Virus record (IMG/VR): IMGVR_UViG_3300025828_000171
Coordinates: 1-25,330 of that record
Direction: 5' to 3' (one strand)
DNA: 25,330 bases
Source: a virus
Part shown: one piece after another, positions 9,836 through 16,979 of the stretch
Numbering within the stretch: position 1 is the stretch's first letter
Layout: each line of letters opens with the position of its first letter
Program-made: the position numbers and the translations under genes
Notes under the pieces: generated by a model
Seen by the model: only the letters and a program-made list of their open reading frames with translations
What the model was told of the DNA's origin: nothing
Databases searched by the model: none

Positions 9836-10327
9836 CTATCCTTTACCTTTTTTCTTATCCATTGCTTTCATTAACGCCGAATAATCACGTGTCATTGCTT
9901 TTGCTACAACTGGATCTACTTGCAAGGATTTGCCAGTTTCAGGATCATCCATTACAGAAGGGGTTTCAATGCCCATCATTTGTGCACGCATTTTTTCACG
10001 TACTGCACCAAAGCCTTGTGCGTCAGCTGACGTCATTGTAATGTTTTCATTTAATGGCTGATTCATCATCGCACCATATGGCGATTGTTCTCGCAACGAA
10101 TCTGTTTCGTTAAGAATGTCTGAAAATTTATTTTTTTTAAATTCAATTTTCTTTTTCTTTGATTTTACAATTTGTGGCGCTGGAGTTGCTGTTTCTCTAA
10201 GCGACATTTCGTTGATTGTTGATTGTAACCCTTCTTGCAAGATTTCAGAAAGTTCTTCTTTAATAACAGAACGAACTTCTTCTCTTACCACTTTTTTTAA
10301 AACTTTAACTAATGTTTTTGAATCCAT
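9836..10327 (-). CDS. Helical virion-associated protein of unknown function
   Basis: A 163-residue protein that I do not recognise by family. The first ~45 residues form a continuous amphipathic, highly charged helix (VKVLKKVVREEVRSVIKEEL). A Lys-rich patch follows at ~55-66, then a Gln/Met/Asn-rich segment and a Lys-rich C-terminus ending KKKGKG. The helical VREE/IKEE N-terminus resembles that of the 253-residue protein at 22735-23496. It lies just before gp25 in the baseplate block and has only a weak AAGAAG SD. A virion or assembly role is inferred from position. Confidence 0.7.
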   Translation of the reverse strand: MDSKTLVKVLKKVVREEVRSVIKEELSEILQEGLQSTINEMSLRETATPAPQIVKSKKKKIEFKKNKFSDILNETDSLREQSPYGAMMNQPLNENITMTSADAQGFGAVREKMRAQMMGIETPSVMDDPETGKSLQVDPVVAKAMTRDYSALMKAMDKKKGKG

Positions 10328-10343
10328 AGTTTCTTCTTTTTTA

Positions 10344-10351
10344 ATAAATAT
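10344..10351 (-). promoter_or_regulatory. ATATTTAT intergenic octamer
   Basis: The sense strand reads GTAAATATTTATTAAAAAAG, 17 bases before the ATG at 10327. It belongs to the seven-copy set and is a candidate late promoter element for the baseplate sub-operon containing gp25 and gp6. Confidence 0.35.
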
Positions 10352-10364
10352 TTACACTGTAATT

Positions 10365-11132
10365 TTATTCAAAATTTATTCCATCCGCCCATTCTGTTCT
10401 TGTAGGCTTTGGGCCATATATCAATTTATTTTGTAAATCAATATAATAATCACCTGGTTTACCAAGATCTGAACCTGGTGCCCCATTGTCAGAATATACT
10501 TTACTTGGAGCTTCTTCTAATGATTGTAATAAATCTTTTTGTTGTTTAAGCATATTATCTAATTCAGAAATGTCTAGAAGATCTGATACACTATCAGATG
10601 ATGTATTTAAATTATCAATATTAAATTCTATTCCATTTTGATCACATACAGTTGCTAAACGTTGTGCTATATCTGTTAGTGTCGGTCCCAATCCTAATAT
10701 TGCATTTTCAATCAACCCCGGAATATTTCGAAATTGTTGTACTGCAATTAACGCATTTGCAATAGTCATGTTTTGTACAATTACCAATTCTGCAGCAATA
10801 ACAGCTGGAGCAGTTACTGGGTTAAGAAGTTGCGCAGCTTTCACAGCTTGGGCAACTCCAATCACGGTTTGTACTGTGTTAGTAATACGCTGGATTGTAG
10901 GTATTAAATCACGAATTCTATTGATTAAATCATTCAAATTATCAAATGCTTCGATAGCTGCTTGAACTCTCGGATCATCGCAATCAACTTGATCAGGCAA
11001 TGAAGAACGTTCAATAGCATCGATTGCTTGTTCTTGTAGATTGTTAATTTGATTGCTTATTAATTCCATGATTGCAGTTACTGCTTGTGCTGGCACTGCT
11101 GGTATTTTATCTAATGGAGGACTTACTGGCAT
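10365..11132 (-). CDS. Baseplate/fibre structural protein with C-terminal fibre-type motif
   Basis: A 255-residue protein. Residues ~1-180 are helical and unusually rich in Ala, Ile and Gln, with a long apolar helix around 85-140 that looks like internal packing rather than a classic transmembrane segment. The last ~40 residues carry GAPGSDLGKPGDYYIDLQ followed by LIYGPKPT and a Trp. This resembles the collagen-like GxxG plus GDYYIDxxxxxLYGP ending seen in many tail-fibre and baseplate proteins. An AAGGAAT SD precedes ATG. It lies three bases after the spike gene. The role is inferred from the motif and its neighbours. Confidence 0.75.
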   Translation of the reverse strand: MPVSPPLDKIPAVPAQAVTAIMELISNQINNLQEQAIDAIERSSLPDQVDCDDPRVQAAIEAFDNLNDLINRIRDLIPTIQRITNTVQTVIGVAQAVKAAQLLNPVTAPAVIAAELVIVQNMTIANALIAVQQFRNIPGLIENAILGLGPTLTDIAQRLATVCDQNGIEFNIDNLNTSSDSVSDLLDISELDNMLKQQKDLLQSLEEAPSKVYSDNGAPGSDLGKPGDYYIDLQNKLIYGPKPTRTEWADGINFE

Positions 11133-11135
11133 AAC

Positions 11136-12176
11136 TTATTCCTTGTCTATTTTAAATTTAGTACTCTTCATTGAATTTAATAATCCTTCTGCTGTAGCTA
11201 GAGCGCCTTCGCCTGGTACTGGTGTTGAATATGCACCAGCTGGGCCGATGACGCCTGCTCTAATTGCAGAAATTATTGCTTTCAATACTTGTTCTAATAC
11301 ATCACCTTTTACTAATGGCGAAGCGGCTCCTTCACTACCCAATAGTATTTCATCGGCATTCATTGATATTCTTTTAGATGCATCTAATACAATTGTTCCA
11401 GTTTTAGCTTGTAATACTACTTTATCAGCTGAGCCAATGAGTTGTGACCCACTGAACCCATTCGAGCGTGTTAATTCTTTAGAAAGTTGTATTGTTTTTA
11501 TTTCTTGATTAGGTGATGTTAAATATATTGAAGAATAATCATCATTAACATTTTCTAATGTAAATTTTTTAGGTGTACCTGGTTTTCTATTTGATAAAAT
11601 TATAATAGGGCTACCAGCTGGTCCACTAAAGGCAGAAGATTGAGCCTGACTGTATTTACCCGTGCCAGTATGAGTACTTCCAAATCGAATAGAATTTCCA
11701 AAACGTCCTTCTATTAATAGATCACCTTCGAATGGTTGTAAGAATGGAATATCACTTCTTTCTTGAAAGGTATCACCTAACGCCGTTTGCTGTGAAGTGT
11801 TGGCGTCTTGAGTAGATTTTGGAACAGAAGAATCAATATCTGTTTTTTGTTGTTGTGACTTCTTAGTTGTTCCTGGCAAAGAATTATGATGAATTGACGA
11901 TTGTAAAGGTAATGTATTTAGATAATACCATCTTATTCGTACTTTATTATCGTTTGATTCAGCATTTAAACTTCTATATATAAAAACGTGTTCTCCAACT
12001 AATGGTATTTGTTTAATATTAATACTAGCCGGCTGGCAATATAAACGTTGGCTGTTATAATCATTATATGTTTTAACTAAAACTGAATACAGATTGTTAG
12101 AATTAGAGTCTTGATATGTTTCTTCATATACTTCAACAACTTCCCCTATGAAAAATTCAATTTTAGTCTTTGTCAT
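11136..12176 (-). CDS. Baseplate central spike, gp5/gpV-like (OB fold plus beta-helix)
   Basis: A 346-residue protein. Residues 1-90 look like an OB-fold beta barrel (FIGEVVEVYEE, VGEHVFIYRS). A low-complexity Gln/Ser/Thr linker lies at ~105-135. The segment FEGDLLIEGRFGNSIRFGS at ~149-167 is typical of spike proteins of T4-like marine phages. Short repeating strands at ~250-290 (VVLQAKTGTIVLDASKRISM) fit an intertwined beta-helix. Members form the trimeric tip that pierces the outer membrane. No lysozyme domain is present, unlike T4 gp5. The start overlaps the upstream gene by 14 bases. Confidence 0.8.
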   Translation of the reverse strand: MTKTKIEFFIGEVVEVYEETYQDSNSNNLYSVLVKTYNDYNSQRLYCQPASINIKQIPLVGEHVFIYRSLNAESNDNKVRIRWYYLNTLPLQSSIHHNSLPGTTKKSQQQKTDIDSSVPKSTQDANTSQQTALGDTFQERSDIPFLQPFEGDLLIEGRFGNSIRFGSTHTGTGKYSQAQSSAFSGPAGSPIIILSNRKPGTPKKFTLENVNDDYSSIYLTSPNQEIKTIQLSKELTRSNGFSGSQLIGSADKVVLQAKTGTIVLDASKRISMNADEILLGSEGAASPLVKGDVLEQVLKAIISAIRAGVIGPAGAYSTPVPGEGALATAEGLLNSMKSTKFKIDKE

Positions 12177-12600
12177 GATTCTGACTCACCTTCTCTTTAA
12201 CTTCAGCAATTTTTTGTTTAAGAACTCGATCTTCATTTTCAAGACGTTCTACTTCTTCCGTTAATTCATTTTCAAATGTTTCATTTGCTACCGCAAGAAG
12301 TTGTTTTTTCTCGTCTTCTGAAAGCAATGAACCTTCCCCGGCAATAGTTTGTTTCGTAGAAATAAATCTTTGAACTATTGCAGTTAATTTAACAAGATGG
12401 TCATCATTTTTAACTGCAATATCTAAATATTCTTTAATTAATGGAACTACAATTGTAGCGTCAGATGTAGTTCTAATTAGTGGTTGTAACTGAGATATAA
12501 GTTGATTGATCTGGCGATCTTTTTTCTTACTATTATGATATACGTCAGACATCAGGTCAGAAAATGATACCCCTTTAAATAATTCTTCCGTATTTTCCAT
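12163..12600 (-). CDS. Coiled-coil protein of the tail cluster, unknown function
   Basis: A 145-residue protein predicted to be all helical. Residues ~105-140 (ELTEEVERLENEDRVLKQKI) form a clear heptad coiled coil. The N-terminus ELFKGVSFSDLMSDVY is more conserved-looking. It has an AAAGGACG SD and overlaps the spike gene by 14 bases. An ATATTTAT element overlapping the sigma-factor stop sits just upstream, so this may be the first gene of the baseplate transcription unit. It could be a chaperone or a tail-assembly factor for the spike; both are guesses. Confidence 0.7.
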   Translation of the reverse strand: MENTEELFKGVSFSDLMSDVYHNSKKKDRQINQLISQLQPLIRTTSDATIVVPLIKEYLDIAVKNDDHLVKLTAIVQRFISTKQTIAGEGSLLSEDEKKQLLAVANETFENELTEEVERLENEDRVLKQKIAEVKEKVSQNHDKD

Positions 12601-12616
12601 GAAACCGTCCTTTAAA

Positions 12617-12624
12617 ATAAATAT
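12617..12624 (-). promoter_or_regulatory. ATATTTAT octamer overlapping sigma-factor stop
   Basis: The sense strand reads TAATATTTATTTTAAAGGACG: the TAA stop of the gp55-like gene, the octamer, then the SD of the next gene within ~20 bases. It belongs to the seven-copy set. Confidence 0.35.
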
Positions 12625-13325
12625 TAGAACGGCAGAATCATGAAATTATTAGTTTCATATTCTTTGAATTTGTCTTGATATATTTGTTTTAATACTTTTA
12701 CAACTCTAGTAATGTTGTTAGTTTCTAAACCAGTACGTTCTCTTATAAAGATATAAAGAGCCTTTTTATTGAATTGCTCAATGTTTTCTCGATTTTCAAA
12801 TAAGTGTAATACAGAGTCAGCAACATGGATATCGGCTGAATTTGAAAATATATGATTTAGATTATCGTAACAATAATCTACATATGCATTCATGAAATAC
12901 TCAATTGTTTCAGACATTTCGTCATTATGCATTTCTATCAACACGTTGCGTTCTTCATCTACATTGAGTGGTTCTAGATTACTTTTAAGTTTTGCATAAC
13001 CTTTTTGATTCTCAGCAATTAAATAGTTAAATGCAGTTCTTGTATAATATGAATATGCTTTCCCAGCATTTGGATTAAACTTACTTAGACGTTCTGTAAG
13101 ATATGTTACTAGATCTGTCTGAAGGTCCTGAAATGATGAATCAATATAATCCGGCTTCATCTTGTTGATTAAATTTTCTGCCATTTTCATTAGTGCAGGA
13201 AATAAAAATCTTCTATATATGCGTTCCCGAAGCACAGGCTCTGGCTCAGAAAGATTATACGCAGTAACGGCAAGTTCTGTTATCTGAGTCCAATATCTAT
13301 TACTCTTCTTCTTTTTTCGGCCCAT
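12624..13325 (-). CDS. 55: Late-transcription sigma factor, T4 gp55-like
   Basis: Start placed at the internal ATG at 13325 (MGRKKKK), which has AGGAAG five bases upstream; the ATG at 13337 lacks an SD. This gives 233 residues versus ~185 in T4 gp55. Residues ~40-120 match the gp55/sigma region 2 layout: FLFPALMKMAENLINKM, SSFQDLQTDLVTYLTERL, KFNPNAGKAYSYYTRTAFNY. In T4, gp55 replaces sigma70 and reads TATAAATA late promoters. A C-terminal extension includes a helical segment (FIRERTGLETNNITRVVKVL) that could be an added DNA-binding unit. The protein ends in hydrophobic NNFMILPF, where T4 gp55 carries its clamp-binding tail. Confidence 0.7.
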   Translation of the reverse strand: MGRKKKKSNRYWTQITELAVTAYNLSEPEPVLRERIYRRFLFPALMKMAENLINKMKPDYIDSSFQDLQTDLVTYLTERLSKFNPNAGKAYSYYTRTAFNYLIAENQKGYAKLKSNLEPLNVDEERNVLIEMHNDEMSETIEYFMNAYVDYCYDNLNHIFSNSADIHVADSVLHLFENRENIEQFNKKALYIFIRERTGLETNNITRVVKVLKQIYQDKFKEYETNNFMILPF

Positions 13326-13599
13326 TTGCTTCCTCATATAAATCGTCTATAACTTGTTTTAATAAAGCAAATGTTGTTCCAGCTTCGTCGTCTGATTCAA
13401 ATGCTCCTTTAGAATCTATGCGTTGCATTTCGTCATATGATTTTTGCACTCTATCTAACAACATTGCGTATGTAAATTCTAATTGTTCTAAATATTCTCT
13501 GTCGTCAGCAACTACTCCTGCTAGGATGTAAGCACGATACCCAAAATATCCAGCAGCAGCTGCTAATAATATACTAGAAATAAGTAAAAATATATTCAT
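13300..13599 (-). CDS. Small single-TM protein with cytoplasmic coiled-coil tail
   Basis: A 99-residue protein. Residues 3-27 form an N-terminal membrane helix (IFLLISSILLAAAAGYFGYR). An acidic helical domain follows (DDREYLEQLEFTYAMLLDRV), and the end is highly charged (PKKEEE). GGAG lies seven bases before ATG. It begins two bases after the HD-hydrolase gene and overlaps the sigma-factor gene by 26 bases. I do not recognise the family. Small one-TM proteins beside late-regulator genes are frequent in T4-like phages but mostly uncharacterised. Confidence 0.7.
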   Translation of the reverse strand: MNIFLLISSILLAAAAGYFGYRAYILAGVVADDREYLEQLEFTYAMLLDRVQKSYDEMQRIDSKGAFESDDEAGTTFALLKQVIDDLYEEANGPKKEEE

Positions 13600-13601
13600 A
13601 T

Positions 13602-14378
13602 TTAATCTCCAAATGAACTAAAGATATCAGCAATACCCTTTCCTGACTCAGGATTATTTTCAGCTAAATTCTTTACAGCCGTTGTTTTAGTTGCTTTAGC
13701 TTTTGGGGCTGACACTTTAGGTGTTTCGTTCTGTGAATTTCTCCATGTTTCATATTCAATTTGAGCTGCCATATGATCTGCATGATGAAGAATTAACGGT
13801 AAATTTGTTTTTAATTTTGCTTTTGCTGTCCTTGCAACAAAGTATGGTTTGTTACCATCATCATACATACCATCGTGAATTTTGATAGCTTGGTATTCAT
13901 TCCATGACATATCAACATCGTATTGATGAAGCAAATAAATTGAAAGGTCTGGTACCATAGTGAAAGGAATATTTTCGTTATGTTTATACATCCGTCCCAT
14001 ATTCTTTCGATGCCAATCAGATGTTTCAACTTGGTATACTTCATTACCTTCGCCCGGAAATCCTGCTTTGCCTAAATCATGATGCATTGCTGCAAACATC
14101 AATTCTTCGAAAGTATAACCAGACATATCAGCACCCGCGCCTTTCCACATATTATATTGTAACTCTGCACAACGCATTACATTTAAAACGTGTGCAACAT
14201 AGCCACCGGCAAATGCATTATGATAATGAGCAACTGATGATGCTGGCATCATAGCCATTCTATTTTCATACTCGTCATACATTTTGTTGAGCGAGTCTTT
14301 TCGTGTAGGAAATAGTTCATTTACTCTAGAACGATATGTTTCCCAATTTTGCTTGATTGTCTCTGCGGATAGATTCAT
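13602..14378 (-). CDS. HD-superfamily metal-dependent phosphohydrolase
   Basis: A 258-residue protein. His63, the His100-Asp101 pair in AAMHHDLGKAG, and Asp201 in LHHADHMAAQ follow the H...HD...D metal-site pattern of HD hydrolases, which act on nucleotides or other phosphoesters. The substrate cannot be read from the sequence. A Lys/Ala/Thr-rich linker (~215-240) leads to a C-terminal IADIFSSFGD, a short hydrophobic tail reminiscent of phage sliding-clamp-binding peptides; this is speculative. The gene has its own sigma70-like promoter interlocked with a terminator just upstream, and no SD. Confidence 0.8.
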   Translation of the reverse strand: MNLSAETIKQNWETYRSRVNELFPTRKDSLNKMYDEYENRMAMMPASSVAHYHNAFAGGYVAHVLNVMRCAELQYNMWKGAGADMSGYTFEELMFAAMHHDLGKAGFPGEGNEVYQVETSDWHRKNMGRMYKHNENIPFTMVPDLSIYLLHQYDVDMSWNEYQAIKIHDGMYDDGNKPYFVARTAKAKLKTNLPLILHHADHMAAQIEYETWRNSQNETPKVSAPKAKATKTTAVKNLAENNPESGKGIADIFSSFGD

Positions 14379-14398
14379 TCGTAACTGTTTTTATTTAT

Positions 14399-14426
14399 AA
14401 TATAATGAAAAAAAGTTATCTAACAA
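14399..14426 (-). promoter_or_regulatory. Sigma70-like promoter of the HD-hydrolase gene
   Basis: On the minus strand: -35 TTGTTA (14426-14421), 16-base spacer, -10 TATATT (14404-14399). The -35 occupies the loop of the upstream terminator and its T7 tract lies in the spacer. The -10 matches those at 16951, 17925 and 21793. Confidence 0.55.
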
Positions 14427-14433
14427 AGATAAC
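14408..14433 (-). terminator. Intrinsic terminator after the zinc-ribbon gene
   Basis: On the minus strand a perfect 7-bp stem, GTTATCT / AGATAAC (14433-14427 with 14421-14415), encloses the 5-base loop TTGTT and is followed directly by seven T. The stem contains the TAA stop of the zinc-ribbon gene. It should end the UvdE / membrane protein / zinc-ribbon transcript. Confidence 0.8.
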
Positions 14434-14613
14434 ACTTCTTTCTTTTTCACCCATTTCTGAAATTTCTTGTAAAGAATATCCTTCAGTATATAAATGTGTA
14501 CACTCCCAGCACATTACTGATTTTGCTGAAGAATCAACACGTTCTACTTTGTTTGAACATAATTTACATTTCATGGTAACATAACCATCTGATCGTAACT
14601 TCTTTTTTGCCAT
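14416..14613 (-). CDS. Small zinc-ribbon protein
   Basis: A 65-residue protein. Cys16-x2-Cys19 and Cys35-x2-Cys38 (KCKLCSN and MCWECTH) form a likely four-Cys zinc site, flanked by a basic N-terminus (MAKKKLR). The C-terminal half is a short helix. Proteins of this size with a zinc ribbon often contact nucleic acid or RNA polymerase, but I cannot assign a target. It starts three bases after the membrane-protein gene, without an SD (AAGTTATGGC). Its stop codon is built into an intrinsic terminator, so it is the last gene of its unit. Confidence 0.75.
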   Translation of the reverse strand: MAKKKLRSDGYVTMKCKLCSNKVERVDSSAKSVMCWECTHLYTEGYSLQEISEMGEKERSVIFVR

Positions 14614-14616
14614 AAC

Positions 14617-15711
14617 TTATGATATAATTTTAGGTCTATTTGTTTTTTTCTTTTCTTGATATAATTCTTCCTGTTCAGCTTGTTTTCGAAGCCATTCAAT
14701 ATCGTCGACTTCAAATTCTTCTGCTGCTAACGTGTCATCCAAACCATCATTCAACGTTGAATCCCAATCATCATACAATCCATCTTCTTCATCTGCACGC
14801 ATCATTTCAATGATAGCTTCACGTTGCTTTTGTTTTTCTGCTGCTTGTTTCAAATTATCATTTGGTTCTGGTGGATTGTCATTGGTATCTATGATTGTTT
14901 TTACGTCTTGTTCAGTCATATCTGTTTTTTTATTTGCAATTTGTGCTGCAATTAGTAAGGTTACTGCTAACGGGTCGAATACAAAAATAAAAATAAGAAT
15001 GAACCAATTCACAACCTGGTTCATTGGTTTATCTGTTATTTCAGCAACATATCGCAACGGACCTAATTCTGCAGCAACATCATTATTTGATTCTATATCC
15101 AATACTTGCAAATCTAAACTAGTAATTGAATCAGTTAAAGATTCTATTTTTAAATTTACTGTATTTCTCTGTTGTTTAGAATCATCAAGTTGCCTTTCTA
15201 AAACTCTACGAGTAGAAGAGGATGTTGTTGTTATAATCTCCCCCGTTTCTTGATCTCGATATTGAATTACATTGTTAGATAAACCTTTAGATAATTCTGA
15301 TATTGATTCGCTCAATTGTTTCTTTTCTTCAGAATATTCATCTAATTGTGTTTGAAATCTTTCACGCTTCAACTCAATTACATCTACTTGTTTGTCTAAT
15401 ACTGTAAGTTGATCGGCCGTTGTTTGATATGCTGATACTAAGAATCCATATATACCTATAGATGTAATAAACATCAACACAAATACTGCAGTAACAAGAT
15501 AGGTTTTTAATAAAAATCCTATGCGTTTCCAATATTGATGAAGATATGATGCAGTAATAAGTTTAGATACTTCTAAAGTACCAGCCATTATGACAACAGC
15601 TAATGCCTGAGCTGAAAATAGTTTGCTTAATCCGAATACACTGTAATAGGCAGCGCTGCCGGCTAATGCAAATGCTGAAGCGTATACAATGTATGGAAAA
15701 ACATTTTTCAC
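14617..15711 (-). CDS. Polytopic membrane protein with large coiled-coil domain
   Basis: A 364-residue protein starting with GTG, coupled to the upstream 59-residue gene (TAGTG overlap). Three membrane helices lie at ~5-27, 34-56 and 66-92. A long charged coiled coil spans ~95-210 (LDKQVDVIELKRERFQTQLD) and leads into LGPLRYVAEI and a fourth helix at ~233-258 (VNWFILIFIFVFDPLAVTLL). An acidic cytoplasmic tail of ~100 residues ends KKKTNRPKIIS. The architecture suggests an inner-membrane protein that places a coiled coil outside the cytoplasm. Function unknown; superinfection exclusion and a lysis or envelope role are both possible. Confidence 0.75.
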   Translation of the reverse strand: MKNVFPYIVYASAFALAGSAAYYSVFGLSKLFSAQALAVVIMAGTLEVSKLITASYLHQYWKRIGFLLKTYLVTAVFVLMFITSIGIYGFLVSAYQTTADQLTVLDKQVDVIELKRERFQTQLDEYSEEKKQLSESISELSKGLSNNVIQYRDQETGEIITTTSSSTRRVLERQLDDSKQQRNTVNLKIESLTDSITSLDLQVLDIESNNDVAAELGPLRYVAEITDKPMNQVVNWFILIFIFVFDPLAVTLLIAAQIANKKTDMTEQDVKTIIDTNDNPPEPNDNLKQAAEKQKQREAIIEMMRADEEDGLYDDWDSTLNDGLDDTLAAEEFEVDDIEWLRKQAEQEELYQEKKKTNRPKIIS

Positions 15712-15890
15712 TATTCTCTATCTAAATAATACTTTGCTGATTCTAATTTTCTATAAGCAGCAGTTAAATTTGTTAGTATTGCATTTTTGTCTGCATGACC
15801 TGCTGCAATAGACTTTCCTGCACTTTTAATAATTTCCATAGCGTCTACCATGTCATCAGAAATTTTTGCTTTAAAACGATAATGTGCCAT
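15711..15890 (-). CDS. 59-residue helical protein
   Basis: A short gene filling the gap between UvdE and the membrane protein. It starts with ATG at 15890, with AAAGGAAAG as SD, and ends in TAG overlapping the next GTG start. The product begins MAHYRFKAKISDDMVDAMEI and is mostly amphipathic helix (NAILTNLTAAYRKLESAKYY). SD, coupling and exact gap filling support a real gene. Its role is unknown; it may partner the membrane protein it is coupled to. Confidence 0.7.
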   Translation of the reverse strand: MAHYRFKAKISDDMVDAMEIIKSAGKSIAAGHADKNAILTNLTAAYRKLESAKYYLDRE

Positions 15891-15904
15891 AACTTTCCTT
15901 TTGT

Positions 15905-15912
15905 ATAAATAT
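15905..15912 (-). promoter_or_regulatory. ATATTTAT octamer after the UvdE stop
   Basis: The sense strand reads TAATATTTATACAAAAGGAAAG, combining the UvdE stop, the octamer and the next SD. It belongs to the seven-copy set. Confidence 0.35.
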
Positions 15913-16934
15913 TAATCTTGTAAAATCTGTGGTGTTTCGTACAACCCAATTTGCAACAATGACTGTTCTTTTGCTTTAGCTTCAACCTCAATGTCTAAAT
16001 CATCAACATCATAAGTATTAGGTAATTCTAAGATATAATCACTATGTGCCTGTTCTTTGATCTTGCTGAATTCTTTGTATAACTTTTCAAATGTCGGCCA
16101 TTCTTCTAATTTGTCAAATGGAATATTGTGTTGTTCACAAATCAATTCTAACTTCTTTTGGTATTCTTTGCGACGAGATTCAGAATAATGGGTACATTGG
16201 GTAACGCCATGAACCTCATATGTTTCTCGAGCCATATAGAAAGCTTCTTCTTCAGACAAATCACCGGTATTGAATTTGTGATGCCAATAATCAAAAGTAA
16301 CCGGAGTGCCTGTCTGCTTATGTACCATTTCATAAAGATCTCGTACAGAATACATTGAAGCCTTGTCGTCATTCTCTACAACTAAGCGAGCTTTAAGACG
16401 ATCTGACAAGCGATCAAAATTACGAAGCCATCTGGCAATCGTATTAGGCTTATCGCCATAAGTAGCACCTATATGAATATTGATAAGGTTATCAGGAGTA
16501 GCATCATCATAACCTAGCAAATCAAACATCTCTGAATGTCGTTCGAGACTAACAATTGTATTGTCTACTACAACCGGATCTGGAGAACCTAATATGTTGA
16601 ACGGCCCAGGATGTGTAGTGAGTCGATGACCATGTTCACGAGCATAATCACCCGCTTCACGAAGTATGTCTGCAATAAGATCAATTTCAGGTAAATCTTC
16701 TAGTTTGTAATGATTCCAACGAGGAAATATCTCAGAGCCAATTCGAAACAATCGAATGCCTCTCTCTTCATTCCACTGAAGTATAGGAAGCAAATCCATT
16801 GCATTTTCTAAAGATATATCAGAAGCAAGTTGCAAACCACCCTCTTCAAATTTTCGTTGAATCATCGTACGACCCGTACGAATCTTTTGCTTGCCCAACT
16901 CCATGTTGATGCAACAATACCCATATCTAACCAT
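15912..16934 (-). CDS. uvsE: UV-damage endonuclease (UvdE/UvsE family)
   Basis: A 340-residue protein. The family nicks DNA 5' to UV photoproducts in an alternative excision pathway. Visible family blocks: MVRYGYCCIN at the N-terminus, IRLFRIGSEIFPRW (60-73), TTHPGPFNIL (106-115), INIHIGATYG (151-160), VVENDD (185-190), PVTFDYWHH (211-219), TQCTHYS (245-251). Candidate metal ligands are the His residues at 108, 154, 218/219 and 249, Glu187 and Asp215. The end, DIEVEAKAKEQSLLQI, matches the usual E-K-KE closing block. It has its own sigma70-like promoter and no SD. It probably repairs virion or intracellular phage DNA in sunlit water. Confidence 0.92.
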   Translation of the reverse strand: MVRYGYCCINMELGKQKIRTGRTMIQRKFEEGGLQLASDISLENAMDLLPILQWNEERGIRLFRIGSEIFPRWNHYKLEDLPEIDLIADILREAGDYAREHGHRLTTHPGPFNILGSPDPVVVDNTIVSLERHSEMFDLLGYDDATPDNLINIHIGATYGDKPNTIARWLRNFDRLSDRLKARLVVENDDKASMYSVRDLYEMVHKQTGTPVTFDYWHHKFNTGDLSEEEAFYMARETYEVHGVTQCTHYSESRRKEYQKKLELICEQHNIPFDKLEEWPTFEKLYKEFSKIKEQAHSDYILELPNTYDVDDLDIEVEAKAKEQSLLQIGLYETPQILQD

Positions 16935-16950
16935 AATGTTTCTTTTTTAT

Positions 16951-16979
16951 AATATAAGAAAAATTATGTAAACTTCCTA
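16951..16979 (-). promoter_or_regulatory. Sigma70-like promoter of uvsE
   Basis: On the minus strand: -35 TAGGAA (16979-16974), 17-base spacer containing a T5 run, -10 TATATT (16956-16951), then an A-rich leader of ~17 bases to the ATG with no SD. It differs from TTGGAA by one base. No convincing terminator hairpin accompanies it. Confidence 0.5.

Noticed and set aside
12624-13337. Sigma-factor start at the upstream ATG (13337)
   Set aside because: That ATG has no SD, while the ATG at 13325 has AGGAAG at proper spacing.
14392-14399. Sense-strand TATAAATA as a T4-type late promoter for the HD hydrolase
   Set aside because: It abuts TATATT of a better-supported sigma70-like promoter and lies just 13 bases from the ATG with no SD in between; it is more likely part of the AT-rich start region.
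14732-15253. A 173-codon plus-strand frame
   Set aside because: It is antisense to the membrane/coiled-coil gene, Ser-rich as expected of a complement of such sequence, with no start signal; all supported genes are on the minus strand.
15904-15911. TATAAATA on the plus strand after uvsE
   Set aside because: It faces against every gene in the region; it is better read as part of the minus-strand ATATTTAT element.
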